Shown here: positions 37,339 to 46,760 of the stretch, in pieces
Layout: every line of letters starts with the position of its first letter
Position numbering within the stretch: the stretch's first letter is position 1
The notes under the pieces: model-generated
The model's database searches: none
Seen by the model: only the letters and a program-made list of their open reading frames with translations
What the model was told of the DNA's origin: nothing
Source: Pseudohongiella sp. O18
GTDB taxonomy: Bacteria > Pseudomonadota > Gammaproteobacteria > Pseudomonadales > Pseudohongiellaceae
NCBI RefSeq assembly: GCF_021729085.1
Contig: NZ_JAJSAR010000002.1
Location: forward strand, 806,001 to 870,000
Direction: 5' to 3'
DNA length: 64,000 nt
Made by a program: the position numbers and the translations under genes

Positions 37339-38270
37339 TACTGACTCTCACCATGAGCCCTGCCGTGGACATGTTTGCCGTCACTGAGCAGTTTTTTCAT
37401 GACAGTAAAACACGTTGCCAGATCACCCGGCACCTACCTGGAGGTGGCGGCATCAACGTCGCTCGCAATCTTCGGCGCATGGGCATCAGCACAACGGCTG
37501 TTTTCCCGGCCGGAGGCTTCCACGGTGAGTTGCTTTCAAAACTGCTGGAGGAGGATGGCCAAAGCTGTCTGCGCGTCTCAGTAACGCATGAGACGACTCA
37601 GAACATCGTGCTCGATGAAAAAGCCACCGGCCTTGCATTGCATCTGGTGTTTCCGGGTGCCCGTCTGGAAAAGGATGAATGGCTGGCCTGCCAGAAAGCC
37701 ATTCGTGACTTCAGCCCCCAGCCACAACTGCTGGTCATCAGTGGGTCCCTGCCTCCTTCTGTACCTGATTCATTTTTTGCCGAGCTTGTTGAGCAATGCC
37801 ATGAGCGCAACCTTCGGGTCGTGCTCGACACCTCAGGTAATCCCTTGCGCCTGGCTCTCGCCAAAGGTGTCCATCTGGTAAAACTGAACCGCGAAGATTT
37901 CTCCGCGCTTGGATACGATGGAGGCGAGTCACCCGCCGAGAGACTGCCAGCGCTCAAGACAATGCTGGCTGAAGGAATGGCAGACCACATGGTGCTGACA
38001 CTTGGCCCCAATGGCGCGATGCTGGGCAGCCGTGACGGGCTGCACCTGCATGCAAGGCCACCCAGTGTCGAGGTAGTCAGCCATGCAGGAGCTGGTGATG
38101 CTTTCGTGTCGGTCATGACCTGCAAGCTCTATCAGGGCCAGCCCGTGCGTGAGGCGTTTGCTTATGGTGTGGCCGCAGCAGCGGCAGCGATCAGCACACC
38201 TGGCAACCAGCTTGAGGATATGGATTGGCTCGAGCAGGTCCGTGCGGGTACGGTGATGACCGAACTCTGA
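37335..38270 (+). CDS. PfkB-family sugar/phosphosugar kinase
   Basis: 311 residues of the PfkB (ribokinase-like) superfamily, closest in pattern to the FruK/LacC/PfkB phosphosugar group: the start MILTLTMSPAVDMF, the substrate-binding GGGGINVARNLRRMG, and the catalytic SHAGAGDAFVSV with the base Asp. The substrate is not clear. The GTG at 37335 overlaps the upstream stop as GTGA, has GGAG six bases before it, and gives the usual family N-terminus; an ATG at 37323 would add four residues. No sugar PTS or transporter is adjacent, so it is not an ordinary fructose operon. Confidence 0.82.
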   Translation: MILTLTMSPAVDMFAVTEQFFHDSKTRCQITRHLPGGGGINVARNLRRMGISTTAVFPAGGFHGELLSKLLEEDGQSCLRVSVTHETTQNIVLDEKATGLALHLVFPGARLEKDEWLACQKAIRDFSPQPQLLVISGSLPPSVPDSFFAELVEQCHERNLRVVLDTSGNPLRLALAKGVHLVKLNREDFSALGYDGGESPAERLPALKTMLAEGMADHMVLTLGPNGAMLGSRDGLHLHARPPSVEVVSHAGAGDAFVSVMTCKLYQGQPVREAFAYGVAAAAAAISTPGNQLEDMDWLEQVRAGTVMTEL

Positions 38271-38281
38271 CCGTGCATGAC

Positions 38282-38396
38282 GCAAGGTGTCGAACTCTTA
38301 CGTTCAAATCTCTCCCCGCTGCTGGGCAGTGGCGAAACTAATGACGTCGGAGGATAGCATTGTGGCGCGAGGAAACTTTAAATGGCGGAGGGGGAG
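38282..38396. repeat. Tandem repeat copy A ending in a tRNA-Ser 3-prime remnant
   Basis: Copy A of a unit repeated with an exact offset of 205 bases. It starts GCAAGGTGTCGAACTCT and ends AAATGGCGGAGGGGGAG (38380-38396), which on the minus strand is the 3-prime end of tRNA-Ser with its CCA. The ends match copy B closely, the middle only loosely. The 317 bases 38271-38587 carry no gene. Between the copies, 38404-38470 holds two small hairpins (AAACAGCC-TGTA-GGCTGTTT and a CCCCTGCTTC...GAAGCCGGGG arm pair). Confidence 0.75.
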
Positions 38397-38486
38397 GATT
38401 GATTGCAAACAGCCTGTAGGCTGTTTACAACCCCTGCTTCGCAGAAGCCGGGGCTTCGCGCTGGCGCGCTCGTCGCACCTTGCTGT

Positions 38487-38601
38487 GCAAGGTGTCGAAC
38501 TCTAACGTTCAAATCTCTCCCTGCTCCTTGGCCATGGAGAAATTTTCAACGTTTGAGGATGGCAATGGACTGCGAGGATACTATAAATGGCGGAGGGGGA
38601 G
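38487..38601. repeat. Tandem repeat copy B running into tRNA-Ser
   Basis: Copy B of the 205-base unit. It starts GCAAGGTGTCGAACTCT at 38487 and ends inside the intact tRNA-Ser gene at AAATGGCGGAGGGGGAG (38585-38601). On the minus strand it is the spacer just downstream of the tRNA. No gene lies in it, and short open frames crossing it are not supported. Confidence 0.75.
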
Positions 38602-38677
38602 AGATTCGAACTCTCGGAGGGCTTTCACCCTCGCCGGTTTTCAAGACCGGTGCATTCAACCGCTCTGCCACCCCTCC
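38588..38677 (-). tRNA. serT: tRNA-Ser(UGA)
   Basis: 90 bases on the minus strand. The acceptor stem GGAGGGG pairs with CCCCTCC, followed by G and an encoded CCA. The anticodon loop is CTTGAAA within CCGGTCTTGAAAACCGG, giving anticodon TGA. A long variable arm (GAGGGTGAAAGCCCTC) and the T arm GAGAGTTCGAATCTCTC are as expected for a class II tRNA. It reads UCA and related serine codons. It is divergent from yccA. The gene symbol follows E. coli usage. Confidence 0.95.
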
Positions 38678-38785
38678 GCAGCGCGAGAAGCGGCATGTTA
38701 CTACAATTTTGCCGTCAGTCAACAGCCAGAATAAAAATCACCTGTTGCCCGGTCTTTTAACAGGTCGAAGTCAAACCGAAATGCA

Positions 38786-38813
38786 TTGATTTCGGGTAGG
38801 CAGTCGGTATGAT
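38786..38813 (+). promoter_or_regulatory. Likely yccA promoter with overlapping dyad
   Basis: TTGATT at 38786-38791 and TATGAT at 38808-38813, 16 bases apart, about 50 bases upstream of the yccA start. A perfect dyad, CCGAAAT at 38776-38782 and ATTTCGG at 38789-38795, overlaps the -35 element and may be an operator. A GGAGG precedes the ATG at 38862. Confidence 0.45.
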
Positions 38814-38861
38814 TAGCGACTGAAGGACGTTAACCATAGTATTTTTTGGAGGTTTACCTGT

Positions 38862-39530
38862 ATGAGCCAGTACCAGATTGGTACCACACAGAGCCGCGAG
38901 TCAGCGGTTGTTGTCAACAAGGTTCTTAAAAACACCTACATGCTGCTTGCCCTGACGCTGGCATTCAGCGCGCTGACTGCCGGATTCGCAATGGCGAGCA
39001 ACGCTGCGCCCGTCAACATCTGGGTCATGCTGATCGGCTTCTACGGATTGCTGTTCCTCACGCACAAGCTTTCTGACAGCGCCTGGGGCCTGTTGTCCGT
39101 TTTCGCACTGACCGGTTTTATGGGGTATACACTGGGCCCTATCCTCGGTTACTACACTGCAACCGCCAATGGCAGCCAGCTGGTCATGACGGCCATGGGT
39201 GGCACCGCGTTCATCTTCCTGGGTCTGTCAGCCTACGCGTTAATCTCTCGTAAGGACTTCAGCTTCCTGAACGGTTTCATGATGGCAGGTTTCTTTGTAA
39301 TTCTGGCCATGTTCGTAGCCAATCTGTTCCTGCAGATTCCGGCCCTGCAACTGGTCCTGTCAGGCGCCTTCATGCTGTTCTCCAGCGCCGCTATCCTGAT
39401 GCAGACTGGCGCGATCATAAATGGCGGTGAGCGCAATTACATTCTGGCTACCGTTACCCTTTACGTTTCGCTGTACAACATCTTCATCAGTCTGCTGAAT
39501 CTGCTGACAGCATTCGGCGGCGAAGAGTAA
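38862..39530 (+). CDS. yccA: Bax inhibitor-1/YccA-family membrane protein
   Basis: 222 residues with about seven membrane helices and the BI-1/TMBIM pattern: KVLKNTYMLLALTLAFSALTAG, GFMGYTLGPI near residue 85, and a C-terminal NIFISLLNLL. E. coli YccA is a substrate and modulator of the FtsH protease and protects the SecY translocon; the same role is likely here. The ATG follows GGAGG at about ten bases. A strong intrinsic terminator follows, and the tus operon is immediately downstream, as in Pseudomonas. Confidence 0.92.
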   Translation: MSQYQIGTTQSRESAVVVNKVLKNTYMLLALTLAFSALTAGFAMASNAAPVNIWVMLIGFYGLLFLTHKLSDSAWGLLSVFALTGFMGYTLGPILGYYTATANGSQLVMTAMGGTAFIFLGLSAYALISRKDFSFLNGFMMAGFFVILAMFVANLFLQIPALQLVLSGAFMLFSSAAILMQTGAIINGGERNYILATVTLYVSLYNIFISLLNLLTAFGGEE

Positions 39531-39613
39531 GGCACTCTTGACATACGGCTGCCAGTGCTTACACCCATCGGCAGCCTGCAAGCTCAACCTCAATAGTCTT
39601 TTGCTAACTCAAT

Positions 39614-39638
39614 AGCCCCGGTTTCCCCGGGGCTTTTT
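39614..39638 (+). terminator. Intrinsic terminator after yccA
   Basis: AGCCCCGG at 39614-39621 and CCGGGGCT at 39627-39634 with a five-base loop, followed by TTTTT. It is the clearest Rho-independent terminator in the window. Confidence 0.92.
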
Positions 39639-39664
39639 GTTACTGGGTGGTAATCGTGCATAAT
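39637..39664 (+). promoter_or_regulatory. Possible tusDCBE promoter
   Basis: TTGTTA at 39637-39642 and CATAAT at 39659-39664, spaced by 16 bases and starting in the T-run of the yccA terminator. The start would fall about 40 bases before tusD. The -10 matches at five of six positions, the -35 at four of six. Confidence 0.4.
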
Positions 39665-39711
39665 ACGCAGCTATCAATTACAGCCAGCCAGCACACAACT
39701 GAGAAACCGCT

Positions 39712-40098
39712 GTGAAAATCAGTCTGCTTATCATGTCCGCACCGGGCGAGAATCAATCCAACCAGTCCGCCTTGAGCTTCGCACGTGCAGCTCTTGATGC
39801 AGGACACGAAATTTACCGGCTGTTTTTCTACGAACAGGGTGTCGGTACTGGCACAAATCTCGCCGTTGTCCCGCAGGATGAATACGATCTCAGAGCAGCA
39901 TGGCAGGAACTGATCCAGCAGCACGATCTGGACGCTGTGGTCTGTGTGGCATCAGCGCTGAAACGCGGGCTACTCAACGAAGAGGAAGCTGAACGCTACG
40001 AAAGGCCTGCCGCCAATCTGGCAAAAGGTTTCAACATTTCCGGCCTGGGGCAATGGGTGGATGCCTGTATAAACTCCGATCGGCTGGTCAGCTTTTAA
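39712..40098 (+). CDS. tusD: Sulfurtransferase TusD
   Basis: 128 residues of the DsrE/TusD type. TusD takes sulfur from TusA as part of the TusBCD complex and passes it to TusE for 2-thiouridine formation at the tRNA wobble base by MnmA, whose gene is at 59219. The catalytic cysteine is in VVCVASALKRG, near residue 79. The start is a GTG at 39712 giving MKISLLIMSAP, typical for the family. First gene of tusDCBE. Confidence 0.92.
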   Translation: MKISLLIMSAPGENQSNQSALSFARAALDAGHEIYRLFFYEQGVGTGTNLAVVPQDEYDLRAAWQELIQQHDLDAVVCVASALKRGLLNEEEAERYERPAANLAKGFNISGLGQWVDACINSDRLVSF

Positions 40099-40119
40099 AG
40101 GTCAGGGATCAAACCAGCC

Positions 40120-40485
40120 ATGAGCAAAACACGCACTATAACCCTGCTGATCCAGCAAGCACCATACGGTAGCAGCAAACCCAAAGCTGCTCTGGACATG
40201 GCCTTGTCCGCCGCAGTTTTCGAGCAAAATGTGCAACTGATTTTCATGTCAGATGGCATATTTCAGCTGCTTCCGGACCAGCAACCCGCTGACATTCTGG
40301 CCAAAAACACCTCTGCCGCACTAACTGCGCTGCCGCTTTATGGCATCGAATCAGTCTATGTTGATGCGGCATCCCTGCAACATCGTAATCTGTCTCTCGA
40401 AGGCCTGGCTATAGATGCCGAATCTGTTTCGACTGAGCAGCTGGCCACGCTGATTCACGAATCGGATGTCCTGGTCGCATTATGA
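40120..40485 (+). CDS. tusC: Sulfur relay protein TusC
   Basis: 121 residues of the DsrF/TusC type: TITLLIQQAPYGSSKPKAALDMAL at the N-terminus and LPLYGIESVYVD later. It is a structural member of the TusBCD hexamer with no catalytic cysteine of its own. It starts 21 bases after tusD, and its stop overlaps tusB by four bases (ATGA). Confidence 0.92.
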   Translation: MSKTRTITLLIQQAPYGSSKPKAALDMALSAAVFEQNVQLIFMSDGIFQLLPDQQPADILAKNTSAALTALPLYGIESVYVDAASLQHRNLSLEGLAIDAESVSTEQLATLIHESDVLVAL

Positions 40486-40772
40486 GCACCCTGCATATCA
40501 TCAACCAGTCGCCTTTCTCCGGTAAATCACTGGAACAATGCCTGTCTGTCTGTCGCGATGGCGACAGCATCCTTTTTACTCAGGACGGCGTTTTAGTGCT
40601 TCAGAATCAGCAGGCTCTGGCCGTGCTGAAAGTGGCGTATTACGTGCTGGCAGAAGACGCGAAGGCTCGTGGCCTGGAGCAGGCCCTGTCAACGTCTGGC
40701 GCAAAGGCCGCAGGCTACGACGACTTCGTGACACTGGTCTGCAGCCACCAGAATTCGGTCACCTGGTCCTGA
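40482..40772 (+). CDS. tusB: Sulfur relay protein TusB
   Basis: 96 residues of the DsrH/TusB type: MSTLHIINQSPF at the start and CRDGDSILFTQDGV near residues 23-36. It is the third subunit of TusBCD. The start overlaps tusC by ATGA and the stop is one base before tusE. Confidence 0.9.
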   Translation: MSTLHIINQSPFSGKSLEQCLSVCRDGDSILFTQDGVLVLQNQQALAVLKVAYYVLAEDAKARGLEQALSTSGAKAAGYDDFVTLVCSHQNSVTWS

Positions 40773-40773
40773 C

Positions 40774-41112
40774 ATGAAGGCACTATCCCTGCCTGATGGC
40801 CGCCGTATACCGCTGGACAAGGACGGCTACCTGCGCTCTCTGGATGACTGGAGCATCGAGGTAGCCGGCACGCTGGCAAACAACGAAAACATCTCGCTGA
40901 CAGACGCACACTGGGAAATCATCCACCTGGTCCAGCAGTTCTACGAAGAAACCGGCCTGGCCCCTGCCACTCGCGCGCTGGTCCGCCTGGTGGCACAACG
41001 CGCTGGCCCTGACAAAGGGCGCAGTATCTATTTGATGAAGCTGTTTGGAGGCAAGCCGGCATTGACTGTCAGCAAACTGGCTGGACTGCCCCGCCCTGCA
41101 AATTGTTTCTAG
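40774..41112 (+). CDS. tusE: Sulfurtransferase TusE
   Basis: 112 residues of the DsrC/TusE type. It has LDKDGYLRSLDDWS at the N-terminus and AHWEIIHLVQQFYEETG in the middle. The persulfide cysteine C111 lies one residue before the C-terminus, in LPRPANCF. It carries sulfur from TusD to MnmA. It has the single C-terminal cysteine expected of TusE, not the second cysteine of sulfur-oxidation DsrC proteins. Confidence 0.92.
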   Translation: MKALSLPDGRRIPLDKDGYLRSLDDWSIEVAGTLANNENISLTDAHWEIIHLVQQFYEETGLAPATRALVRLVAQRAGPDKGRSIYLMKLFGGKPALTVSKLAGLPRPANCF

Positions 41113-41134
41113 ACAGCATTCGACTTTGGCTTTC

Positions 41135-41183
41135 TGCTATGATTTGGCTTCAGGCGAGACTGAATGAAAAATCTCGGCGCCTG
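41135..41183 (+). promoter_or_regulatory. Extended -10 promoter and leader hairpin of purC
   Basis: TGCTATGAT at 41135-41143 is an extended -10 with no good -35. A hairpin would form at or near the predicted transcript start: CAGGCG at 41151-41156 with CGCCTG at 41178-41183, extended by AGA/TCT. It is followed by about 30 bases of leader before the purC ATG. No purine-riboswitch or PurR-like sequence is visible. Confidence 0.4.
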
Positions 41184-41216
41184 ACCGACCTCCAAACTGC
41201 GAGTTGAATAACAACC

Positions 41217-42320
41217 ATGACCTATGCCAACAGCGTTCTGGCCGTCAATGACGACCTCCCCATCCGAACAAACCGCCCGGTCCACAGTGGCAAGGTACGC
41301 TCTGTGTACTGGCTTACCGCCGAGGACAGCGCAAGACTGATCCGCGAGCGCGACTACCCGGTTCGGGCTGATGCGCCGCTGGCCGTGATGGTGATCAGTG
41401 ATCGGCTGTCTGCATTCGATTGCATCTGGCACGCGGAAGATGGACTGAATGGCGTACCGGGCAAGGGTGCAGCGTTAAATGCCATCGCCAGTCACTGGTT
41501 CAGCCTGTTTCGTAATGAAGGGCTGGCAGACTCGCATATTGTGGATATTCCCCACCCCTTTGTATGGATCGTACAGCAGGCACAACCGGTCAGGATCGAA
41601 GCCATCTGCCGACAATACATCACCGGCTCAATGTGGCGGGCCTACGCCAACGGTGAGCGCGATTTCTGTGGCAATCAGCTGCCAGAAGGACTGCAAAAGA
41701 ACCAGCGTCTGCCAGAGCTGCTGATTACGCCTTCCACCAAAGGCATATTGAAGGGCATTCCTGGGGTCCCGGAAGCCGACGATGTAAACATTTCACGTCA
41801 GGATATTCAGGACAACTACGCTGCCTTCGGCTTTAAGACGCAAGACGACATTGCGCTTTACGAAAAGCTGTTGGCCGAGGGCTTTGCTGCAATAAGCGAA
41901 GAACTCTCCTCTATCGACCAGATATTTGTCGATACCAAATTTGAATTCGGTTACGTCACGGATCGCCATGGCCAGCAGCGGCTTATTTACATGGACGAAG
42001 TAGGCACACCCGACTCCTCACGGATATGGAATGGTGAGGACTTTCGGCAGGGACAGATTGTCGAGCAATCCAAGGAAGCATTCCGTCAGTTCCTGCTGAA
42101 TCACTTTCCAGACCCCGATATCCTGCTTAACAAGAACCGCATGGATGAGCGCCTTGCTCTGGCACGCGACAACGCCCTGCCACAACAGGCTCTGCTGGAC
42201 GTGTCACGCACGTACATCAAAATGGCAGAAAAAATCACCGGCCAACACGTTTACGTCCCGGACAATCCAAAAGCGGAAATCATCAACATTCTTCGCGATC
42301 ACTACCACCTCATAGACTGA
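41217..42320 (+). CDS. purC: Phosphoribosylaminoimidazole-succinocarboxamide synthase (long form)
   Basis: 367 residues, the long type found in Vibrio and some other gammaproteobacteria rather than the 237-residue E. coli form. SAICAR synthetase motifs include [10 protein letters not shown] (ATP loop), [44 protein letters not shown] and [14 protein letters not shown]. It joins aspartate to CAIR in purine synthesis. The stop is directly followed by the ATG of the MATE gene. Confidence 0.93.
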   Translation: MTYANSVLAVNDDLPIRTNRPVHSGKVRSVYWLTAEDSARLIRERDYPVRADAPLAVMVISDRLSAFDCIWHAEDGLNGVPGKGAALNAIASHWFSLFRNEGLADSHIVDIPHPFVWIVQQAQPVRIEAICRQYITGSMWRAYANGERDFCGNQLPEGLQKNQRLPELLITPSTKGILKGIPGVPEADDVNISRQDIQDNYAAFGFKTQDDIALYEKLLAEGFAAISEELSSIDQIFVDTKFEFGYVTDRHGQQRLIYMDEVGTPDSSRIWNGEDFRQGQIVEQSKEAFRQFLLNHFPDPDILLNKNRMDERLALARDNALPQQALLDVSRTYIKMAEKITGQHVYVPDNPKAEIINILRDHYHLID

Positions 42321-43685
42321 ATGAGCGTTCCGGTTACACGTCGCACAATTCTTCGGCGCGCCTGGCCAGTCATGCTGGCCAACGCGTCAGTTCCGCTACT
42401 GGGACTATCTGACACCGCAGTCATCGGAAACTTTGGTTCACTTGAGGCACTTGGCGCCATTGCATTTGGCGCAATCGTTTTCAGTTTTGCCTATTGGAGC
42501 TTCGGTTTTCTGCGGATGGGCACAACCGGCTTCGTGGCGCAGGCCCTTGGTGCCAGAAACGCATTGGAAATACGTGCAGCTCTGTGGCGAGCCGTCTTTC
42601 TCGGAACAATAATTGGCTGTCTGTTAATTATCCTGCAATACCCTCTAAGTAGCATTTCGATCTCTCTTCTCCAGGGAAGTGTCGCTGTAGAGACACTGAC
42701 ACATGACTACATCCACATGCGAATCTGGGGCGCTCCGGCCGCACTGGCACTGTTTGCCCTGATGGGGTGCCTGATTGGACTCGGAAAAAGCAAAACGCTG
42801 CTGTTTGTGCAGATCTTGATGAACGGATTAAATGTGATACTGGACATCCTGTTCGCCGGGGTTTTGCAAATGGGCGTTGTTGGCATTGCACTGGGCACAT
42901 TGATCGCCGAGTGGATTACCCTGAGTGTTGCGCTGATCGTAGTGATCAGAGCACTGCCGGATCGCAATAAATTTCCCCTGCTGCCCTGGGAAAAACTGAA
43001 GGATTTAAAATCCCTTCGACAAACTTTAAGTGTCAATCGTGACATCATGATCAGGACGATTCTGATGGTGGCCAGCTTTGCCTGGTTCGTCAGACAAAGT
43101 GCACAGTTTGGTGATGATGTATTGGCGGCAAACCATATTCTGTTGCAACTAATCTCTTTTTCAGCGTTTTTCCTCGATGCCTATGCCTATATTGCAGAAG
43201 CCCTGGTCGGTGAAGCAATGGGAGCTGGCGATCTGCAGAACTTTGATCAGGCAATGTGGCGCAGTACCGAACTGGCAGCTGGCAGCAGCGTGCTTCTTGC
43301 CGCCATCATCTGGTTTGCCGGAGATTTTTTTGTGGCGCTGTTGAACCAGCATGACGCTGTAAGGCTGGCAGCCAGTGAGGGGCTACCGCTGGCCGCGCTT
43401 TATGTCGCGCTGGCGTTTGCGGCGTTCCAGCTGGACGGCATATTCATCGGCACAACCCAGACGCGTCAGATGCGCAATGCCTCGATCATGTCCGTAGCGG
43501 TGTTTCTAGGCGCCAGTCTGGTGTTGACGCAGGCCTACCAGGTGACCGGCCTGTGGGCAGCGTTTGTGATATACGTCTTTGCCCGCGCTGTGACACTGGC
43601 TGCATACCTGCCGGCGCTGCGGCTCAAGCTCAGTCAGAGCCAAACCACGCCAGTTGATTCTGCAGGCGAACCACCTGGCCAATGA
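42321..43685 (+). CDS. MATE-family (DinF-like) efflux transporter
   Basis: 454 residues, about 12 membrane helices in two MATE halves. The first has MLANASVPLLGLSDTAVIG and the second a matching NRDIMIRTILMVASFAWFVRQ. The SDTAVIG and LRMGTTGFVAQALGA segments are typical of the DinF branch. It should export drugs or other organic compounds by Na+ or H+ antiport. The start follows the purC stop with no gap. Its last 56 bases overlap the convergent cysG gene. Confidence 0.88.
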   Translation: MSVPVTRRTILRRAWPVMLANASVPLLGLSDTAVIGNFGSLEALGAIAFGAIVFSFAYWSFGFLRMGTTGFVAQALGARNALEIRAALWRAVFLGTIIGCLLIILQYPLSSISISLLQGSVAVETLTHDYIHMRIWGAPAALALFALMGCLIGLGKSKTLLFVQILMNGLNVILDILFAGVLQMGVVGIALGTLIAEWITLSVALIVVIRALPDRNKFPLLPWEKLKDLKSLRQTLSVNRDIMIRTILMVASFAWFVRQSAQFGDDVLAANHILLQLISFSAFFLDAYAYIAEALVGEAMGAGDLQNFDQAMWRSTELAAGSSVLLAAIIWFAGDFFVALLNQHDAVRLAASEGLPLAALYVALAFAAFQLDGIFIGTTQTRQMRNASIMSVAVFLGASLVLTQAYQVTGLWAAFVIYVFARAVTLAAYLPALRLKLSQSQTTPVDSAGEPPGQ

Positions 43686-45015
43686 TGATGATGGCAGGCG
43701 CCCTGACCTCGGCTGCCGCCACCTTGTCTGCGATACTGGTCAGTGTCCCCTTGACCACACGCTGCTGAGGCAACGTGCCCTGCTCTACCACAGCTACTGG
43801 CATATCAGTGCTCATGCCATGACTCAGCAACTGTTCACAGATTAGCGGCAGTGTCAGCAGGCCCATGTAGATCACAAGCGTCTGCTGCTCTGCCGCCAGC
43901 GCCTGCCAGTCGAGATCCGGTTTATCGTTTTTCAGGTGCCCTGTGACAAACCGCACCGACTGGGAAAAATCACGATGTGTCAGCGGAATACCCGCGTAGG
44001 CGGAGCAACCTGAAGCAGCGGTGATACCCGGCACCACCTGGAATGGAATGCCCGCTTCAGTCAGTCTGTCAATTTCCTCACCACCTCGCCCGAAAATGAA
44101 GGGATCACCGCCTTTCAGGCGCAGTACCTTCTTGCCCTCACTCGCCAGACGCACCAGCAGATCATTGATCTCTTCCTGCGGAACGGGGTGATGCTTGGCC
44201 TCCTTGCCAACAAATACGCGTTCGGCATCGGGTCGGACGCGCTTCATGATCTCGGGTGACACCAGCCGGTCAAACAGCACCACATCTGCCGCATACATCA
44301 AGCGCAGAGCCTTCAGTGTAAGCAGATCCGGATCACCCGGACCTGCACCAACCAGATACACTTCGCCGGTCTGAGCCTCGTCGAATCCCTGCTTCAGAGC
44401 GTACTCAAACAGCTCAATAGCCTCGTCGTCCCGGCCCTGCAGTACTTTGTCGGGCAAAATACCACTCAGCAGTGATTCCCAGAAGCGCGTGCGGTCAGAG
44501 AAGCTTTCGAATCGCTCTTTTACGCTAGAACGCCAGCCACCAAGCATGGCAGCCAGTCTACCGTAGGCGGCAGGCAACAGAATCTCTATCTGTTCCTTGA
44601 TGCGTCGGGTTAGCACGGGTGAACTGCCACCTGTAGAAATCGCAATGACCACCGGTGAGCGGTCCACGATGGCGGGCACAATAAAACTGCAAAGCTCCGG
44701 CTGATCGACAACATTCACAGGAAGACGACGCTGCCTGGCAAGTTCCGAAACTCTGATGTTGACCGCCGGATCATCGGTGGCGGCTATGACCAGATCGACC
44801 TCTTCAAGATCCCCATCCTGAAATGGCCGCTCATGCAGCTCAAGCTCCGTTTGCGCAGCGAGTGCGCGCACGTCATCACTTATCCAGGGGGCGACGACGA
44901 CAAGATGCGCGCCACAGCGACTCAATAATGCCGCTTTGCGGCTGGCCACCTCACCGGCGCCAACCAGCAGGCAGCGACGGTGAGTGACGTTCATGAACAG
45001 CGGCAGGTAATCCAT
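43630..45015 (-). CDS. cysG: Siroheme synthase CysG (trifunctional)
   Basis: 461 residues. The N-terminal CysGB part has [25 protein letters not shown] (NAD-binding Rossmann) and makes sirohydrochlorin and inserts iron. The C-terminal CysGA part is a SAM-dependent uroporphyrinogen-III methyltransferase: [25 protein letters not shown] and [19 protein letters not shown]. Siroheme is needed by sulfite and nitrite reductases. It starts 3 bases after the serS stop and overlaps the convergent MATE gene by 56 bases. Confidence 0.95.
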   Translation of the reverse strand: MDYLPLFMNVTHRRCLLVGAGEVASRKAALLSRCGAHLVVVAPWISDDVRALAAQTELELHERPFQDGDLEEVDLVIAATDDPAVNIRVSELARQRRLPVNVVDQPELCSFIVPAIVDRSPVVIAISTGGSSPVLTRRIKEQIEILLPAAYGRLAAMLGGWRSSVKERFESFSDRTRFWESLLSGILPDKVLQGRDDEAIELFEYALKQGFDEAQTGEVYLVGAGPGDPDLLTLKALRLMYAADVVLFDRLVSPEIMKRVRPDAERVFVGKEAKHHPVPQEEINDLLVRLASEGKKVLRLKGGDPFIFGRGGEEIDRLTEAGIPFQVVPGITAASGCSAYAGIPLTHRDFSQSVRFVTGHLKNDKPDLDWQALAAEQQTLVIYMGLLTLPLICEQLLSHGMSTDMPVAVVEQGTLPQQRVVKGTLTSIADKVAAAEVRAPAIIIIGQVVRLQNQLAWFGSD

Positions 45016-45018
45016 TAC

Positions 45019-46323
<1,305 letters not shown>

Positions 46324-46364
46324 TTAGCGTTCGAGTACAGGCGTACCGCGTCAGGGGCGTGATT

Positions 46365-46760
46365 TTACGTCAGCAGGCGCATCAAGGCTATGCCGAGCCA
46401 TGCCATCAATACACACAGCACCACGCTCATGAACGTGTAGGCCACTGCCTGGGCCAGTTGGCCCTGCTCTATCAACAATACTGTATCCAGCGAAAATGTT
46501 GAAAAGGTCGTGAAGGCTCCCAGCAAACCAACTACCCAGAGCCCCCTGACTGTCTCGGATACGGCGAGCTTCTCAGCGAACAATACGTACAGCACGCCAA
46601 TCAATGCCGACCCTAGTACATTCACGGCCAGTGTGCCCCACGGCAGGCTGTGGCCAATCGGTCCCAGAGAAGCCGTGGCCCGCGTGACCCACTGCATAAG
46701 TGCGTAGCGACCAACGGCACCAAAAGCACCGCCAAGAGCGATTACCAGCCACAGGTTCAT
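46365..46760 (-). CDS. crcB: Fluoride channel CrcB/Fluc
   Basis: 131 residues with four membrane helices and the channel signature [12 protein letters not shown], which supplies the phenylalanine-box residues. It expels fluoride as a dimer. Its start overlaps the rarA stop by four bases (ATGA). No fluoride riboswitch is seen, as expected inside an operon. Confidence 0.93.
   Translation of the reverse strand: MNLWLVIALGGAFGAVGRYALMQWVTRATASLGPIGHSLPWGTLAVNVLGSALIGVLYVLFAEKLAVSETVRGLWVVGLLGAFTTFSTFSLDTVLLIEQGQLAQAVAYTFMSVVLCVLMAWLGIALMRLLT

Noticed and set aside
38287-38789. Several short open frames across the tRNA-Ser region
   Set aside because: They run through the tRNA and the repeat copies, giving RRGRDSNS-type translations that arise from tRNA genes. 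They are not proteins.
41113-41216. Purine riboswitch or PurR box before purC
   Set aside because: The leader is short and has only a simple hairpin. No riboswitch core or PurR palindrome is visible.
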